Positions 42,723 through 51,864 of a stretch of 64,000 nt of DNA are shown here, piece after piece. The translations under genes and the position numbers were made by a program. The stretch is from Kineosporiaceae bacterium. Its GTDB lineage: Bacteria > Actinomycetota > Actinomycetes > Actinomycetales > Kineosporiaceae. Location: positions 59,957 through 123,956 of the forward strand of contig JAEUJN010000107.1 in NCBI GenBank assembly GCA_016794595.1. The letters are read 5' to 3'. The notes below the pieces were generated by a model, which ran no database searches, was not told where the DNA came from, and saw only the letters and a program-made list of their open reading frames with translations. How positions within the stretch are numbered: the stretch's first letter is position 1; each line of letters opens with the position of its first letter.

Positions 42723-44162
42723 GTGTCGGGAGTCAACGATGCAGCAGCAGTCACCACGGCGTCAGCCGTGGTGACCCCAACTGTCACTGCGCGCCCCGAG
42801 CTGGGTGGCCGCTCCTTCGGTCAGCGGCTCGCCCGGCTCCGGCGCGAGGCCCGGCTGTCCCAGACGGCCTTGGCGGGTGAGGAGTACTCGCCGAGCTACA
42901 TCTCGTTGCTCGAGGCTGACAAGCGCACCCCGTCCGACACCGTGATCGCCACCCTCGCGCGGCGCCTCAACTGCTCACCGGCCCTCTTGCAGACGGGTCA
43001 CCCCAGCGAGCGCGAGCGCCGGCTGGATCTCGAGCTGGCCTACAGCCAGCTCGCTCTCTCTCACGGCGAACCTCGGGTGGCAATCGAGCGGCTCCGACCG
43101 CTGCTGGCCGAGAGCGACCTCGACCGGGTGCGGGCCGACGAGGCGACGTTCACCCTGGCCCGGGCGCACGACCAACTGGGTGAGACGGCCGCAGTCATCG
43201 CCACCCTGGCCGAGCTGCACGATCGGGCCCTTGCCGCCGAGACCCACCTACTGCCCAGCGCGGTGGGCAGCGCCCTCTGCCGCGCCTACACGATCTCCGG
43301 GGACCTGTACCGCTCACTGGACGTCGGTCAGCGAGCGCTCGAGGCCTCGGTCCAGCGCGGGCTCGGCGGAACCGACGACTACTACACCCTCGCCGCCACG
43401 CTGCTGTGGGCCTACCACGAGGCCGGGGACGTCGGGCACGCCTCGACCTGGGCCCACACCTTGATCCAGGAGGTCGACGAGCAGTCGCCACCGAGCTTCG
43501 GGCAGGCAGCCATCTACTGGAACGCCGCGCTGATCGCGGAGAGCAGCGGCCGGGTCGACGAGGCCCTTCACCTTTCCCGCCTCGCGCTCGCCCGCATGGC
43601 GGAGGTCGGTGGGTCGAGGAACCTTGCCCGGCTGCACACCGTGGTCGCCGTGCTCCTGGTGAAGAGCAATCCGCCTCGCCCGGCCGAGGCGCTGGCCATC
43701 CTGGACTCCGCCGACGGCATCCTGAGCGACCTCGGTGGACAGCTCGACCGAGCCCTGTGGGAGAACGCCCGGGCCATGGCCCTGTTGTTGACCGGTGATC
43801 TGGCGGGCGCCCGCCTCGCCAACGACCGCGCCCTCCACCGGGTGCCCGCCGAGGACCACGAGAGCTGGTCGCGCATCCTGCTCACCGCGTTCGACATCGC
43901 CCGCGCCGACGGAGAACTCGACCAGGCGATGTCCGCCTACCGGCAGACGCGCGAGCACCTGGACCTGCTGGTGGCCAACCGGACGACCGGACGGTTGTGG
44001 CGCGATCTGGGTGACCGGCTGCGGGACGTCGAGCTGCTCGACGACGCGGCCAACTGCTACGAGCGGGCACTGGACGCCCTCGGAATGCAGGACCAGAGCC
44101 TGGCCATCCGTCGCGCGAGCGTGCGCCTCGCCGGGCAGCTCGGCGGCGCACGCCGACCGTAG
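42723..44162 (+). CDS. XRE-family regulator with TPR domain
   Basis: 479 residues from GTG 42723. The HTH (RSFGQRLARLRREARLSQTALAGEEYSPSYISLLEADKRTPS, residues about 28-75) binds DNA. The remainder, from about 100 to 470, is an all-helical repeat domain with TPR-like units (ERLRPLLAES, LARAHDQLGETAAVIATLAELHDRAL, GDLYRSLDVGQRALEAS, SRVDEALHLSRLALARMAEVG, AANCYERALDALG). TPR in XRE regulators forms a peptide-binding groove in RRNPP receptors. Its neighbour, a divergent secreted peptide, is the obvious ligand candidate. It probably controls both promoters through the TGTCA sites. Confidence 0.9.
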   Translation: MSGVNDAAAVTTASAVVTPTVTARPELGGRSFGQRLARLRREARLSQTALAGEEYSPSYISLLEADKRTPSDTVIATLARRLNCSPALLQTGHPSERERRLDLELAYSQLALSHGEPRVAIERLRPLLAESDLDRVRADEATFTLARAHDQLGETAAVIATLAELHDRALAAETHLLPSAVGSALCRAYTISGDLYRSLDVGQRALEASVQRGLGGTDDYYTLAATLLWAYHEAGDVGHASTWAHTLIQEVDEQSPPSFGQAAIYWNAALIAESSGRVDEALHLSRLALARMAEVGGSRNLARLHTVVAVLLVKSNPPRPAEALAILDSADGILSDLGGQLDRALWENARAMALLLTGDLAGARLANDRALHRVPAEDHESWSRILLTAFDIARADGELDQAMSAYRQTREHLDLLVANRTTGRLWRDLGDRLRDVELLDDAANCYERALDALGMQDQSLAIRRASVRLAGQLGGARRP

Positions 44163-44207
44163 GGCTCTCGGACGACCCGCCCCGCGTCAGGCCCGGAGGG
44201 GAGCAGA

Positions 44208-44213
44208 TAGCCT
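44208..44213 (+). promoter_or_regulatory. -10 element for leaderless GDT1-like gene
   Basis: TAGCCT, eight bases before ATG 44222. Confidence 0.4.
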
Positions 44214-44221
44214 TCCGCCCG

Positions 44222-44839
44222 ATGGATCCCACGGTCGCCCTCGCCTCCTTCCTGCTGATCGCCCCGGTCGAGCTGCCGGACAAGACGTTCGTCGCCACCT
44301 TGGTGCTCGCCACCAGGTACCGCCCACTGCCGACCTGGATCGGGGTTGGGCTGGCGTTCGCCGTCCAGAGCACCATCGCGGTCACCTTGGGAGGGCTGCT
44401 CACCGCGCTGCCCCGGCAACCGGTCACCGCGGCCGCCGGGCTGTTGTTCCTGATCGGCGCCGTCGTGCTCTGGCGTGGTGCGGCCGAGGCGGACCGGGCC
44501 GAGGCCGACGCGGAGGAGGAGTTCGGAGCCAAGGCGCCCCCGGCCGCCAGCGGGTTCCGGGCGGTCGGGGCGAGCTTTCTCGTGCTGTTCCTCGCCGAGT
44601 GGGGGGACCTGTCCCAGCTGCTGACGGCCGGCCTCGTGGTGCGCTATCAGGACCCGGTCTCGGTCTTCACCGGTGCCTGGCTGGCCCTGCTACTGGTCTC
44701 CGGCATCGGGGCGCTCGCGGGCCGCGCCCTGCTGCGGCTGGTGCGGCTGTCGGTGGTCCGGCGCATCGGGGCCACCGTGTGCGCCGTCCTGGCAGTGCTC
44801 ACCCTGCTCTCGGCGGCCGGCGTCGACACCCCCTTGTGA
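44222..44839 (+). CDS. TMEM165/GDT1 (UPF0016) cation transporter
   Basis: 205 residues with six hydrophobic segments in two similar halves, each with the family motif: PVELPDKTFVATL near residue 17 (normally ExGDK[TS], with Gly replaced by Pro) and LAEWGDLSQLL near 126. Proteins of this family export or exchange Mn2+ or Ca2+ for protons. The acidic EADRAEADAEEEFG loop joins the halves. It follows the peptide-regulator cassette by 59 bp on the same strand but appears to have its own promoter. Confidence 0.9.
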   Translation: MDPTVALASFLLIAPVELPDKTFVATLVLATRYRPLPTWIGVGLAFAVQSTIAVTLGGLLTALPRQPVTAAAGLLFLIGAVVLWRGAAEADRAEADAEEEFGAKAPPAASGFRAVGASFLVLFLAEWGDLSQLLTAGLVVRYQDPVSVFTGAWLALLLVSGIGALAGRALLRLVRLSVVRRIGATVCAVLAVLTLLSAAGVDTPL

Positions 44840-46129
44840 CAGCGTCCCCCGGGACGTCACCGGTCGCCGTGCGATGAGCCTCCACATCACCACCAGGCAG
44901 GCGATCGCGAGCAGCGTGTAGGACTGCTCGACCACGCGCCCCAGCACGGACACCACCGGTCCGTGCCCAGGCCAGGCGCCGCCCCACCAGGGCAGCGGCA
45001 GCACCAACACCACGGTGACCCCCGCGGCGGCCGCCGAGCGGCCACGGTCCCGCGCATCTGCGAGCAGGGCACCGATCACGGCGATGCCCCAGTGCCAGTG
45101 GTGGATCCAGGACACCGGCGAGACCAGAACCGCGACCATGCCGACCGCCCCCACCACGGCGACCGGCTCGCCCAGGCGGTGCAGCCGGACCGACAACCCG
45201 TAGCCCAGGACGGCGACCAGCAGCACCGCGCCGAACCAGACCACCGACTGGGCCTGCTGCGGAGCCAGGCGCAGCAGGGCTCCCCGGATCGACTGGTTGG
45301 ACACCCCGGCGTTCGGGCCCAGTCGAGCGGGGTCCCACAGCGCATCGGTCCAGAACGCGACGCTGGCTGTCGGGGCCAGTGCCGCCGTGACCACCGTGAC
45401 CCCGGCTGCGGCAGCCACCGAGGCACCCAGGGCACGCCAGCGCCGGGCCGCCGCGTAGTGCACCCAGAAGGCGGCCGGCGTCAGCTTGATCGCCGCGGCG
45501 ATCCCGACCAGGGACCCGGTCGGCCACCACCGCCGCGACTCGGGGGCCCGGCGGGCGGCGTCCGCCAGACACAGGGCGACGACGACCGCGTTCACCTGGC
45601 CGAAGCGGAACCCGTCGGCCACCGGCACCAGGTGCACGAGGACCGCCGCGAGCAGCGCCTGCACCGCCGTCCCCCGGCCGGGGAACCGGCTGATCAGGGG
45701 CCGGAAGGCGATGCCCGTGCTCCACCACAGCAGGGCCAGCTGCAGGGCCGACCAGGCCCACCCGGCGACCGAGAACGGCACCAGGGCCAGAGGGATCGCC
45801 GCCACGGCGGAGAAGGGCGGGTAGGTGAACGGCAGGAACTGCGGTGCCCCGGTGAGCCAGTCGTAGACGGCACGGCCCGCGAGCAGGCTCTCCGCGCCGT
45901 CCCGGTAGACCTCGAGATCGAGCTGCCACAACTCGCCGGCATGCGCGACCAGGTAGCGGTGAACCACCTGCCCTGCGGACAGGGCGAACACGAGCACGGC
46001 CGCCGCCGTCGACCACGAGCCCCCGGGCACCGTGGCCGGCCCGGGGATCGCCGCCTCCTCGGGGCCGCAGGCCTCGACACCCGCGTCGTGCGGGGTCAAG
46101 GGGCCGGGGTCGACGCGCGCGCCGTCCAT
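44690..46129 (-). CDS. GT87-family membrane mannosyltransferase-like protein
   Basis: 479 residues from ATG 46129. It has about ten hydrophobic helices; LDLEVYRDGAESLLAGRAVYDW and FLPFTYPPFSAVAAIPL are the DUF2029/GT87 signatures of polyprenol-phosphate-mannose-dependent transferases making lipomannan-type glycans. The final 50 or so residues (after MWRLIARRPVTSR) are hydrophilic and overlap the convergent GDT1-like gene by 150 bp; they look like read-through sequence. It is divergent from the 46205 membrane protein. Confidence 0.88.
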   Translation of the reverse strand: MDGARVDPGPLTPHDAGVEACGPEEAAIPGPATVPGGSWSTAAAVLVFALSAGQVVHRYLVAHAGELWQLDLEVYRDGAESLLAGRAVYDWLTGAPQFLPFTYPPFSAVAAIPLALVPFSVAGWAWSALQLALLWWSTGIAFRPLISRFPGRGTAVQALLAAVLVHLVPVADGFRFGQVNAVVVALCLADAARRAPESRRWWPTGSLVGIAAAIKLTPAAFWVHYAAARRWRALGASVAAAAGVTVVTAALAPTASVAFWTDALWDPARLGPNAGVSNQSIRGALLRLAPQQAQSVVWFGAVLLVAVLGYGLSVRLHRLGEPVAVVGAVGMVAVLVSPVSWIHHWHWGIAVIGALLADARDRGRSAAAAGVTVVLVLPLPWWGGAWPGHGPVVSVLGRVVEQSYTLLAIACLVVMWRLIARRPVTSRGTLSQGGVDAGRREQGEHCQDGAHGGPDAPDHRQPHQPQQGAARERPDAGDQ

Positions 46130-46191
46130 CGGATCCACCGGGCCATTCTGGCCGTCGCCGCCGACAACCACGTGCCGGCCGGACGACGACC

Positions 46192-46197
46192 TAGGCT
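46192..46197 (+). promoter_or_regulatory. -10 element for leaderless 46205 gene
   Basis: TAGGCT, seven bases before GTG 46205. Confidence 0.5.
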
Positions 46198-46204
46198 GGG
46201 CGCC

Positions 46205-48496
46205 GTGGTGGCGACCCGGGTGAGGCGGCGACGAGCATCCAGAAGGCGCCCACCGCTCACTCGCCGGCGGGTCACGACAAGGGTCACGACGAGGGTCACG
46301 GTCAGGCTCATCAGGGGGCTCACGGTGGCGCTCACGCTCGTCGCGGGCACCCTGCTCGGAGCGGGGGCAGCCACCGCAGCCGACACCCCGGTCCCGGGAC
46401 CCGTCGTCCTGATCGGCACCGCGGGACTGCGGTGGGAGGACGTGGGGACGGACACCCCGGCGCTGGACGCCCTCTTGGTCAACGGATCCTCGGCGGCCCT
46501 CGTGCCGCGCAGCGTCGAGCTCACCGCCTGCCCGGTCGACGGCTGGCTGGCCGTGTCCGCCGGACGCCGGGCGGACGCCACCCGGACGCCTGCCGGCGCC
46601 TGCATCGGCCCGCCGGTCCAGTTCTCCCGTCCCGCCGGGCCGGCCACCGTGACCACCTGGCCGGACATCACCGCCCGGGCGGCCGACCAGGGGTTCGACG
46701 CCAGGCCGGGCACCCTCGGGGACTCCCTGACCGGTCGGCGCACCGCCGCGCTGGGCCCCGGCGCCGTGGTGGCCCTGGCCCGCTCCGACGGGACGGCACC
46801 GGTCGCCTGGGCGGACGAGCAGGCCCTCGACGCGGCCCTGGTCACCGACCCCGAGGTCCTGGTCATCGATCTGGGACCGCTGACCGCGGCCGGCGAGCCG
46901 GAGCGTTCCACCGCCCTGCAGAAGCTCGACGCCCGCCTCACCGTGATCCTCGAGGCACTGCCCGAGGAGGCCACGGTGATCGTGGCCTCGATCGCCGACG
47001 ACCCGGCCGTCACGCTGGCGCTCGCCGACGGCTCCGCCGGCCGGCCGGTGCCGTCCGAGCCTGCCGGATCGGCGGGCGGACCGAGCGGTGCCCGCATGCA
47101 ACTGACCTCGATCGTCGGCCCGGCGCCCGGCGGGGGCAACCACCCGCCGTCCCTGCTGCGCAGTCCCAGTACCCGGCACGACGGGCTGGTGCTGACCACC
47201 GATCTGGCGCCGACCGTGCTCGACCTGCTCGGGGTGGCCCTGCCGACCACGATGGACGGCTCGCCGTGGCGAGCGGCCGCTCCGAGCCCGGGCACCGATC
47301 CCGAGGAGGCGCTCGCCGATCGGCTCGAGCGCCTGATCGACCTGGACCTGTCGGCCGTGGAGCTGCAGGCGGTCGTGGGACCGTTCGTGGTGTTGGCGGT
47401 GGCCACCGTGCTGTTCGCGGCCCTCATCCTGGTGGCCCTGACCCGGGTGGTCCCTCGTGGTGCGCCCCGCCGGCGGGTGCTCGCCACCCTGCACGCCGTC
47501 GGCATCGCCGGCGGGTGCCTGCCCGCCGCCACCCTGCTGGCCGCCCTGGTGCCGTGGTGGCGCTCGGAATCGGCCGCGGCAACGCTCGGCCTGGTGGTCA
47601 CCGGCTGGGTCGGGCTGCTGGCATCGGTCGCCCTGCTCGGGCCCTGGCGCCGACAACCGCTGGGGCCGGCTGGGGCGGTCGGGGCCCTGACCGCGATCGC
47701 CCTGACCGCGGATGTCGCGGCCGGCTCACCGCTGTCCCTGAACACCGTGATGGGCGGTCAGCCGTTGATCGCAGGACGCTTCTACGGATTCGGCAACCCG
47801 CTGTTCGCCGTCTTCGCCGCCGCGGTGCTGGTCCTGGCGATGGCGGTGGCGCACGCGATGCTCCCTCACGGCACCGGTCGCACAGTGGCGGCGGTCGCGG
47901 CGCTCGGTCTGGTGGCGGCGGTGATCGACGTCCTGCCCTCGTTGGGGGCCGACGTCGGCGGGGGGCCGGCGCTGATCCCCGCCTTCGCCGTCCTGGCCCT
48001 GCGCCTGTCCGGACTGCAACTCACCTGGCGCCGAGGTGTTCTCGTCGCCGTCGCCACCGTGGCGCTGATCGCCGGGGTCGCCGTGGCCGACTGGCTGCGT
48101 GCCCCTGCCGAGCGCACCCACCTGGGCCGCTTCGTGCAGACCGCACTGGACGGCGGGGCATGGAACGTCATCCGCCGCAAGGCATCTCAGAACCTCGAGA
48201 TCCTCACCTCCTCACCGGTCACCCTGATCATCCCGGTGGTGGTGGCCCTGGCCGTGTGGCTGCTGGTCGACCCGCTGCGCTTTCGGCTCCGGCCCCTGCA
48301 CACCGCCTACCAGCGGCTCCCGGTGCTGACCCACGGCCTGGTCGCGCTGGGGGTGATGCTCGCGATCGCCTTCGCCGCCAACGACTCCGGCACCTCGATC
48401 CCTCCCGCAGCAGGATTGTTGTTCGTGCCCCTGCTGGTGGCGGTCAGCGCGCGGGCTGTCGCGGACGAGGACCCGCTGGATCGCCGCGACCGCTGA
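46205..48496 (+). CDS. Large membrane protein with extracellular AlkP-fold-like domain
   Basis: 763 residues from GTG 46205. A basic start with a VTTR/VTVR repeat precedes a signal-anchor (GLTVALTLVAGTLLGAGAATAA). The extracellular region of about 350 residues has VVLIGTAGLRWEDVGTDTPALDALL at its start and HDGLVLTTDLAPTVLDLLGVALPTTMDG at its end, reminiscent of the alkaline-phosphatase/sulfatase superfamily. The metal ligands of that family are not clearly kept. About ten membrane helices follow, including GGQPLIAGRFYGFGNPLFAVFA. Its position among mannosyltransferases suggests a role in envelope glycoconjugates, perhaps transport or phospho-transfer. Confidence 0.8.
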   Translation: MVATRVRRRRASRRRPPLTRRRVTTRVTTRVTVRLIRGLTVALTLVAGTLLGAGAATAADTPVPGPVVLIGTAGLRWEDVGTDTPALDALLVNGSSAALVPRSVELTACPVDGWLAVSAGRRADATRTPAGACIGPPVQFSRPAGPATVTTWPDITARAADQGFDARPGTLGDSLTGRRTAALGPGAVVALARSDGTAPVAWADEQALDAALVTDPEVLVIDLGPLTAAGEPERSTALQKLDARLTVILEALPEEATVIVASIADDPAVTLALADGSAGRPVPSEPAGSAGGPSGARMQLTSIVGPAPGGGNHPPSLLRSPSTRHDGLVLTTDLAPTVLDLLGVALPTTMDGSPWRAAAPSPGTDPEEALADRLERLIDLDLSAVELQAVVGPFVVLAVATVLFAALILVALTRVVPRGAPRRRVLATLHAVGIAGGCLPAATLLAALVPWWRSESAAATLGLVVTGWVGLLASVALLGPWRRQPLGPAGAVGALTAIALTADVAAGSPLSLNTVMGGQPLIAGRFYGFGNPLFAVFAAAVLVLAMAVAHAMLPHGTGRTVAAVAALGLVAAVIDVLPSLGADVGGGPALIPAFAVLALRLSGLQLTWRRGVLVAVATVALIAGVAVADWLRAPAERTHLGRFVQTALDGGAWNVIRRKASQNLEILTSSPVTLIIPVVVALAVWLLVDPLRFRLRPLHTAYQRLPVLTHGLVALGVMLAIAFAANDSGTSIPPAAGLLFVPLLVAVSARAVADEDPLDRRDR

Positions 48497-49952
48497 GCCC
48501 CCAGCGCAGGGCGACCAGCACGGTGACGAGTACCAGCGCCGGGGCGAGATAGCGGCGAAAACCCAGGGTCAGGGTGGCCACCTGCTCGGACATCCCGACC
48601 ACGCGACCCGGCAGATAAGCCACGGCGAGGACGCAGAGTCGTACCAGCAGAACGGTTTCCAGCCGAGCGAGCTGCCCCCTGGCGGGCAGCAGGGCGAGTG
48701 GGGCCCAGACCATGGCGTCATACCAGGGCAACGTGTAGGGGGCGCACAGCACCCAGGCGGCGCACAGCACCACGGCCGCCGCGGCGGCCTCCGGCCCGGC
48801 GCCCCGAGTCGGCGGCGGCAGCACCCGGTGGCTCGAGACCCGATGACTCAGCGCCCAGGCCAGTCCGGCGGCGGCCACCAGGGCCAACGGCACCACGACC
48901 GGCCGCATCGCCCCCGGCTCGCCCAGCGCCCACTCGACCCCGTTGACCACGGCTCGCCAGGGGGAGGCGATCGAGGTGAACCCGCTCGCCGTCCGCAACT
49001 GGTCGATCACGTGCGGGCCTGCCCAGGCATGAGCGGGCACCAGCACGACCACAGCGCCGAACAGTCCGTTCGCCACCGCCCGCCACCGCTGGTCGCGGGC
49101 CAGGCCCCGCACCCCCCACAGGGCGGCGAGGCCGAACAGGGCGTACGGGGCCTTGATCGCCACTGCGGCACCGAGCAACATTCCCGCCGGGGCGGGCCAG
49201 CGGGCGGCGATCACCAGCGCGGCGACCGCAGGGGCCGTGGCGAGCACATCGACATGAGCGCCCAGCACGAGCTGGCCCAGGAGCAGGGGGTTCAGCGTCC
49301 ACAGCACCATCGCCCGGGCGCGCGCGGCGCCGTCCCCCCGATGCACCCGGTCGAGCAGCACAGCCACGGCGACGAAGGCGAGCGCGCAGATCAGCGACCA
49401 GCACCAGACGGTCGCCCGCAGCGAGCCGTCCCCCAGCCGCGCTGCGACGCCGAAGGCCAGGGTGGCCAGCGGCCCGTACACGCTCGGCGTCGCCTGCCAC
49501 GGCGGCTGGACCGCGCCGGCCACCGGGTCGGTACCACCACGCCAGTCGATCGGAGCCACCGCGTAGGGGTCGTCACCGGCGGCCGCGATCCGGCCGTACG
49601 CCGCATAGGACAGGTGATCGGCCGAGCCCACGGGGGGAACCAGGGTGAGCAGCAGAGCAGCCCCGATGCCCGCGGCGAGCAGCAGGCGGGGGACGCGGGT
49701 GGGCAGGGAGGCGTCCCGGACGGCGTGCAGGCCCTGCCAGACGGCGCCGGCGCCGAGCAGGGTTGCCAGGATCCCGATCACGGTGACGGTGGCCGAGGAC
49801 GCACCGGCGGCCAGGTCCCAGGGCGGCCCGGCCGTCCGGGGCCCGAGCCCGGGGACGGCCGCCGACTCGCCCAGCGCCCCCAGGACCAGCATCAGGGCCA
49901 GGCTCAGCCCACCGAGCAGCCCACCCAGCAGTGCCCGCCGGCCCGGACCCAC
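48444..49952 (-). CDS. MptB-like alpha-1,6-mannosyltransferase
   Basis: 502 residues, GTG start two bases after the GT2 stop. It is a GT-C fold with about twelve helices. PPVGSADHLSYAAYGRIAAAGDDPY near residue 110 is the extracytoplasmic loop with the catalytic Asp typical of MptA/MptB enzymes that extend the lipomannan core using polyprenol-phosphate-mannose. The 3' end overlaps the convergent membrane protein by 53 bp. It forms an operon with the GT2 gene. Confidence 0.87.
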   Translation of the reverse strand: MGPGRRALLGGLLGGLSLALMLVLGALGESAAVPGLGPRTAGPPWDLAAGASSATVTVIGILATLLGAGAVWQGLHAVRDASLPTRVPRLLLAAGIGAALLLTLVPPVGSADHLSYAAYGRIAAAGDDPYAVAPIDWRGGTDPVAGAVQPPWQATPSVYGPLATLAFGVAARLGDGSLRATVWCWSLICALAFVAVAVLLDRVHRGDGAARARAMVLWTLNPLLLGQLVLGAHVDVLATAPAVAALVIAARWPAPAGMLLGAAVAIKAPYALFGLAALWGVRGLARDQRWRAVANGLFGAVVVLVPAHAWAGPHVIDQLRTASGFTSIASPWRAVVNGVEWALGEPGAMRPVVVPLALVAAAGLAWALSHRVSSHRVLPPPTRGAGPEAAAAAVVLCAAWVLCAPYTLPWYDAMVWAPLALLPARGQLARLETVLLVRLCVLAVAYLPGRVVGMSEQVATLTLGFRRYLAPALVLVTVLVALRWGLSGRGDPAGPRPRQPAR

Positions 49953-49953
49953 C

Positions 49954-50718
49954 TCAGAGCCCTCGCCGCACCCGCGGCAGGCGGGCCAGCACGCGCAGCG
50001 GGGCAGCGCGGCGCAGCCGGCGGACGGCGAGCGCCCGGGCCACGTCCCGGTACTGCCGGCCGCGGTGCACCTGGCCCCGCCAGTCGCGGCCGGTCACCCG
50101 GTGCTGCAACTCCACCGGCACCTCGACCACCCGCAGACCCGCCAGCAGAACGTCGATGCTCAGCCCGGTCTCCACCCCCCAGCCGTGCGCCAGGGGCCCG
50201 GCGGTCGCGAAGGCCTCCTGGGTCAGGCACCGCATCCCGGACAGGGGTTGGGTCGCCGTCCAGCCGGTCGCCCGCAGGATGCCCTCCCGGGCCAGGCGCA
50301 CCACGAACCCGTGACCGCCACCCGGGCGGGCCTGCGGGGGCAGGATGGCGATGGTCATGTCCGCCTCGCCGGCCAGCACCGGCGCTGCGAGCGGCGCCAG
50401 GTTGGCCGCGCTGGGGCCCAGGTCGGCGTCCACGAACATCAGCGCCAGCTCGCCGGAGTCCGCGAACTGGCGAACCCGGGCGACGCCTCGCTCGAGCGCG
50501 GCCCCCTTGCCGCGGTTGCGGGGCAGGCGGACGGCGATCGCCCCGGCCTCACCGGCGGCGCGCAAGGTGGCGTCGGTGGAGCCGTCGTCGACCACGACCA
50601 CGTGCCGAACCCCGGGCAGGGTGCCTACCGCGTGCACGGTGGCCGCGATCCGCTCGGCCTCGTCACGGGCCGGGACGACCACGGCAAGGCCGGTGGGCAG
50701 CTGAGGTGGTGGGGTCAT
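49954..50718 (-). CDS. Family 2 glycosyltransferase
   Basis: 254 residues with a GT-A fold: AVVVPARDEAERIAATVHAV, VVVDDGSTDATLRAA (nucleotide-binding Asp), NRGKGAALERGV and the metal-binding MFVDADLGPSAANL. No membrane helix is evident. It may make a polyprenol-phosphate sugar or glucosyl-3-phosphoglycerate-type product for the MptB-like partner directly downstream. Confidence 0.9.
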   Translation of the reverse strand: MTPPPQLPTGLAVVVPARDEAERIAATVHAVGTLPGVRHVVVVDDGSTDATLRAAGEAGAIAVRLPRNRGKGAALERGVARVRQFADSGELALMFVDADLGPSAANLAPLAAPVLAGEADMTIAILPPQARPGGGHGFVVRLAREGILRATGWTATQPLSGMRCLTQEAFATAGPLAHGWGVETGLSIDVLLAGLRVVEVPVELQHRVTGRDWRGQVHRGRQYRDVARALAVRRLRRAAPLRVLARLPRVRRGL

Positions 50719-50737
50719 CGCCGATGCGTCCCCGGGG

Positions 50738-51700
50738 TCAGCGCAGGGTGAGCTGGCGGGAGACCACCCCGGCGCGGGCGCCGCGCTCGACCGCCGTCAG
50801 CGGGCTCACCCCGGCCATGGCCTCCTCCAGCCGGGCGGCGAAGGTCAGGGCCGGGGTCTCCAGCTCGTCGGCCTCCACGTGCGGGGGCAGGTCCCACACC
50901 GGGGCGACCAGCCCGTCGGCACGGAACGCGCCGATGTACCGGGCGCCGTCCGTGATCGCCAGGGCACCGGCGGAGTGCAGCCGTGCCAGACCGTCCAGCA
51001 GGGCGTCCTCGGGGTGCGGCAGGACCCAGCGCAGGTGGCGGCGGGCGCCGATCTCACACCAGTAGGCCGCCTCGACCGAGGTGAGCCGGCGCGTGGGGAC
51101 GACGGCCGAGTTGGCCCGCTCGATCGATTCCCGCGCCTCGGTGTTCAGCTGCGCCCCCTCGGCCATCCAGAAGTCGAACCCGTCGTGCACGGTGACCTCG
51201 AACGGCAGCGGTTCGAGGATGTCCTGCAGCCGCGGGGTCCCGGCGGGAGCAGCGCCGTCGGTCACCGGGGTTCCCGGTTCGGAGGCGATGGCGCTCAGGA
51301 CGGCGTGCGCGACGTCGCGGCCGGCGTCGCCGGAGGTGGTCTGGGTCTGCAACCCGATGAAGATCGTCCCGTCGGCCCGGTGCAGGCCCGGCCAGGCCAG
51401 GGGCAGCACCGTGGAGACGGTGACCTCGCGTGCGCCGTGCTCGGCGGTGGTGCGCACCAGGGCGGTGGCGGCCGGCACGATCTCGCGCAGGGCGACCCAG
51501 TCGCACTCCCCCGGCAATCCGGCGAACGGCCGGGTGACCAGGGTGGCGGACTCGAACCGCGCGGCCCGCCCGTGACAGGCCTTGTAGCGCTTGCCCGAGC
51601 CGCACGGGCAGGGCTCGCGCATGCCGACCACGGCGACGGGGGCATCGGGGTCGATCACGGCGCCCGGGTGTGCGCTGGGACGGCGGGCTGATCTGCCCAT
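50738..51700 (-). CDS. DUF5926 family SEC-C motif protein
   Basis: 320 residues. An early SEC-C zinc motif, CPCGSGKRYKACHG (Cys/His set near residues 30-45), is followed by a DUF5926 domain conserved in actinobacteria (RPFAGLPGECDWVALREIVPAATA, HDGFDFWMAEGAQL). SEC-C motifs mediate protein contacts or nucleic-acid binding. A promoter -10 TAGATT (complement of 51736-51741) and AGGAG seven bases before the ATG support the start. It is 19 bp upstream of the GT2 gene. Confidence 0.87.
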   Translation of the reverse strand: MGRSARRPSAHPGAVIDPDAPVAVVGMREPCPCGSGKRYKACHGRAARFESATLVTRPFAGLPGECDWVALREIVPAATALVRTTAEHGAREVTVSTVLPLAWPGLHRADGTIFIGLQTQTTSGDAGRDVAHAVLSAIASEPGTPVTDGAAPAGTPRLQDILEPLPFEVTVHDGFDFWMAEGAQLNTEARESIERANSAVVPTRRLTSVEAAYWCEIGARRHLRWVLPHPEDALLDGLARLHSAGALAITDGARYIGAFRADGLVAPVWDLPPHVEADELETPALTFAARLEEAMAGVSPLTAVERGARAGVVSRQLTLR

Positions 51701-51864
51701 GGCGGGGCTCCTGGGGAGGGCGACGAGGTGGGCCCAATCTAGTCAGCGGCCGGGTCACCCCTCACCTCACCCCGTGATCGAGCCCGTCGCCCAGGGGACG
51801 ACCCTTCGCGATCACGAGGGTCGAGGGTGCCGGTGTGGGGTGACGAGGCGCGGGCGGCGACGGC

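Noticed and set aside
46129..47656. Long N-terminal extension of the GT87 frame
   Set aside because: The extension is antisense to the 46205 membrane protein and has no hydrophobic or domain content; ATG 46129 matches the GT87 start.
48828..51065. 745-codon + strand frame
   Set aside because: Antisense to the MptB-like, GT2 and DUF5926 genes, with low-complexity Arg/Pro/Gly content.
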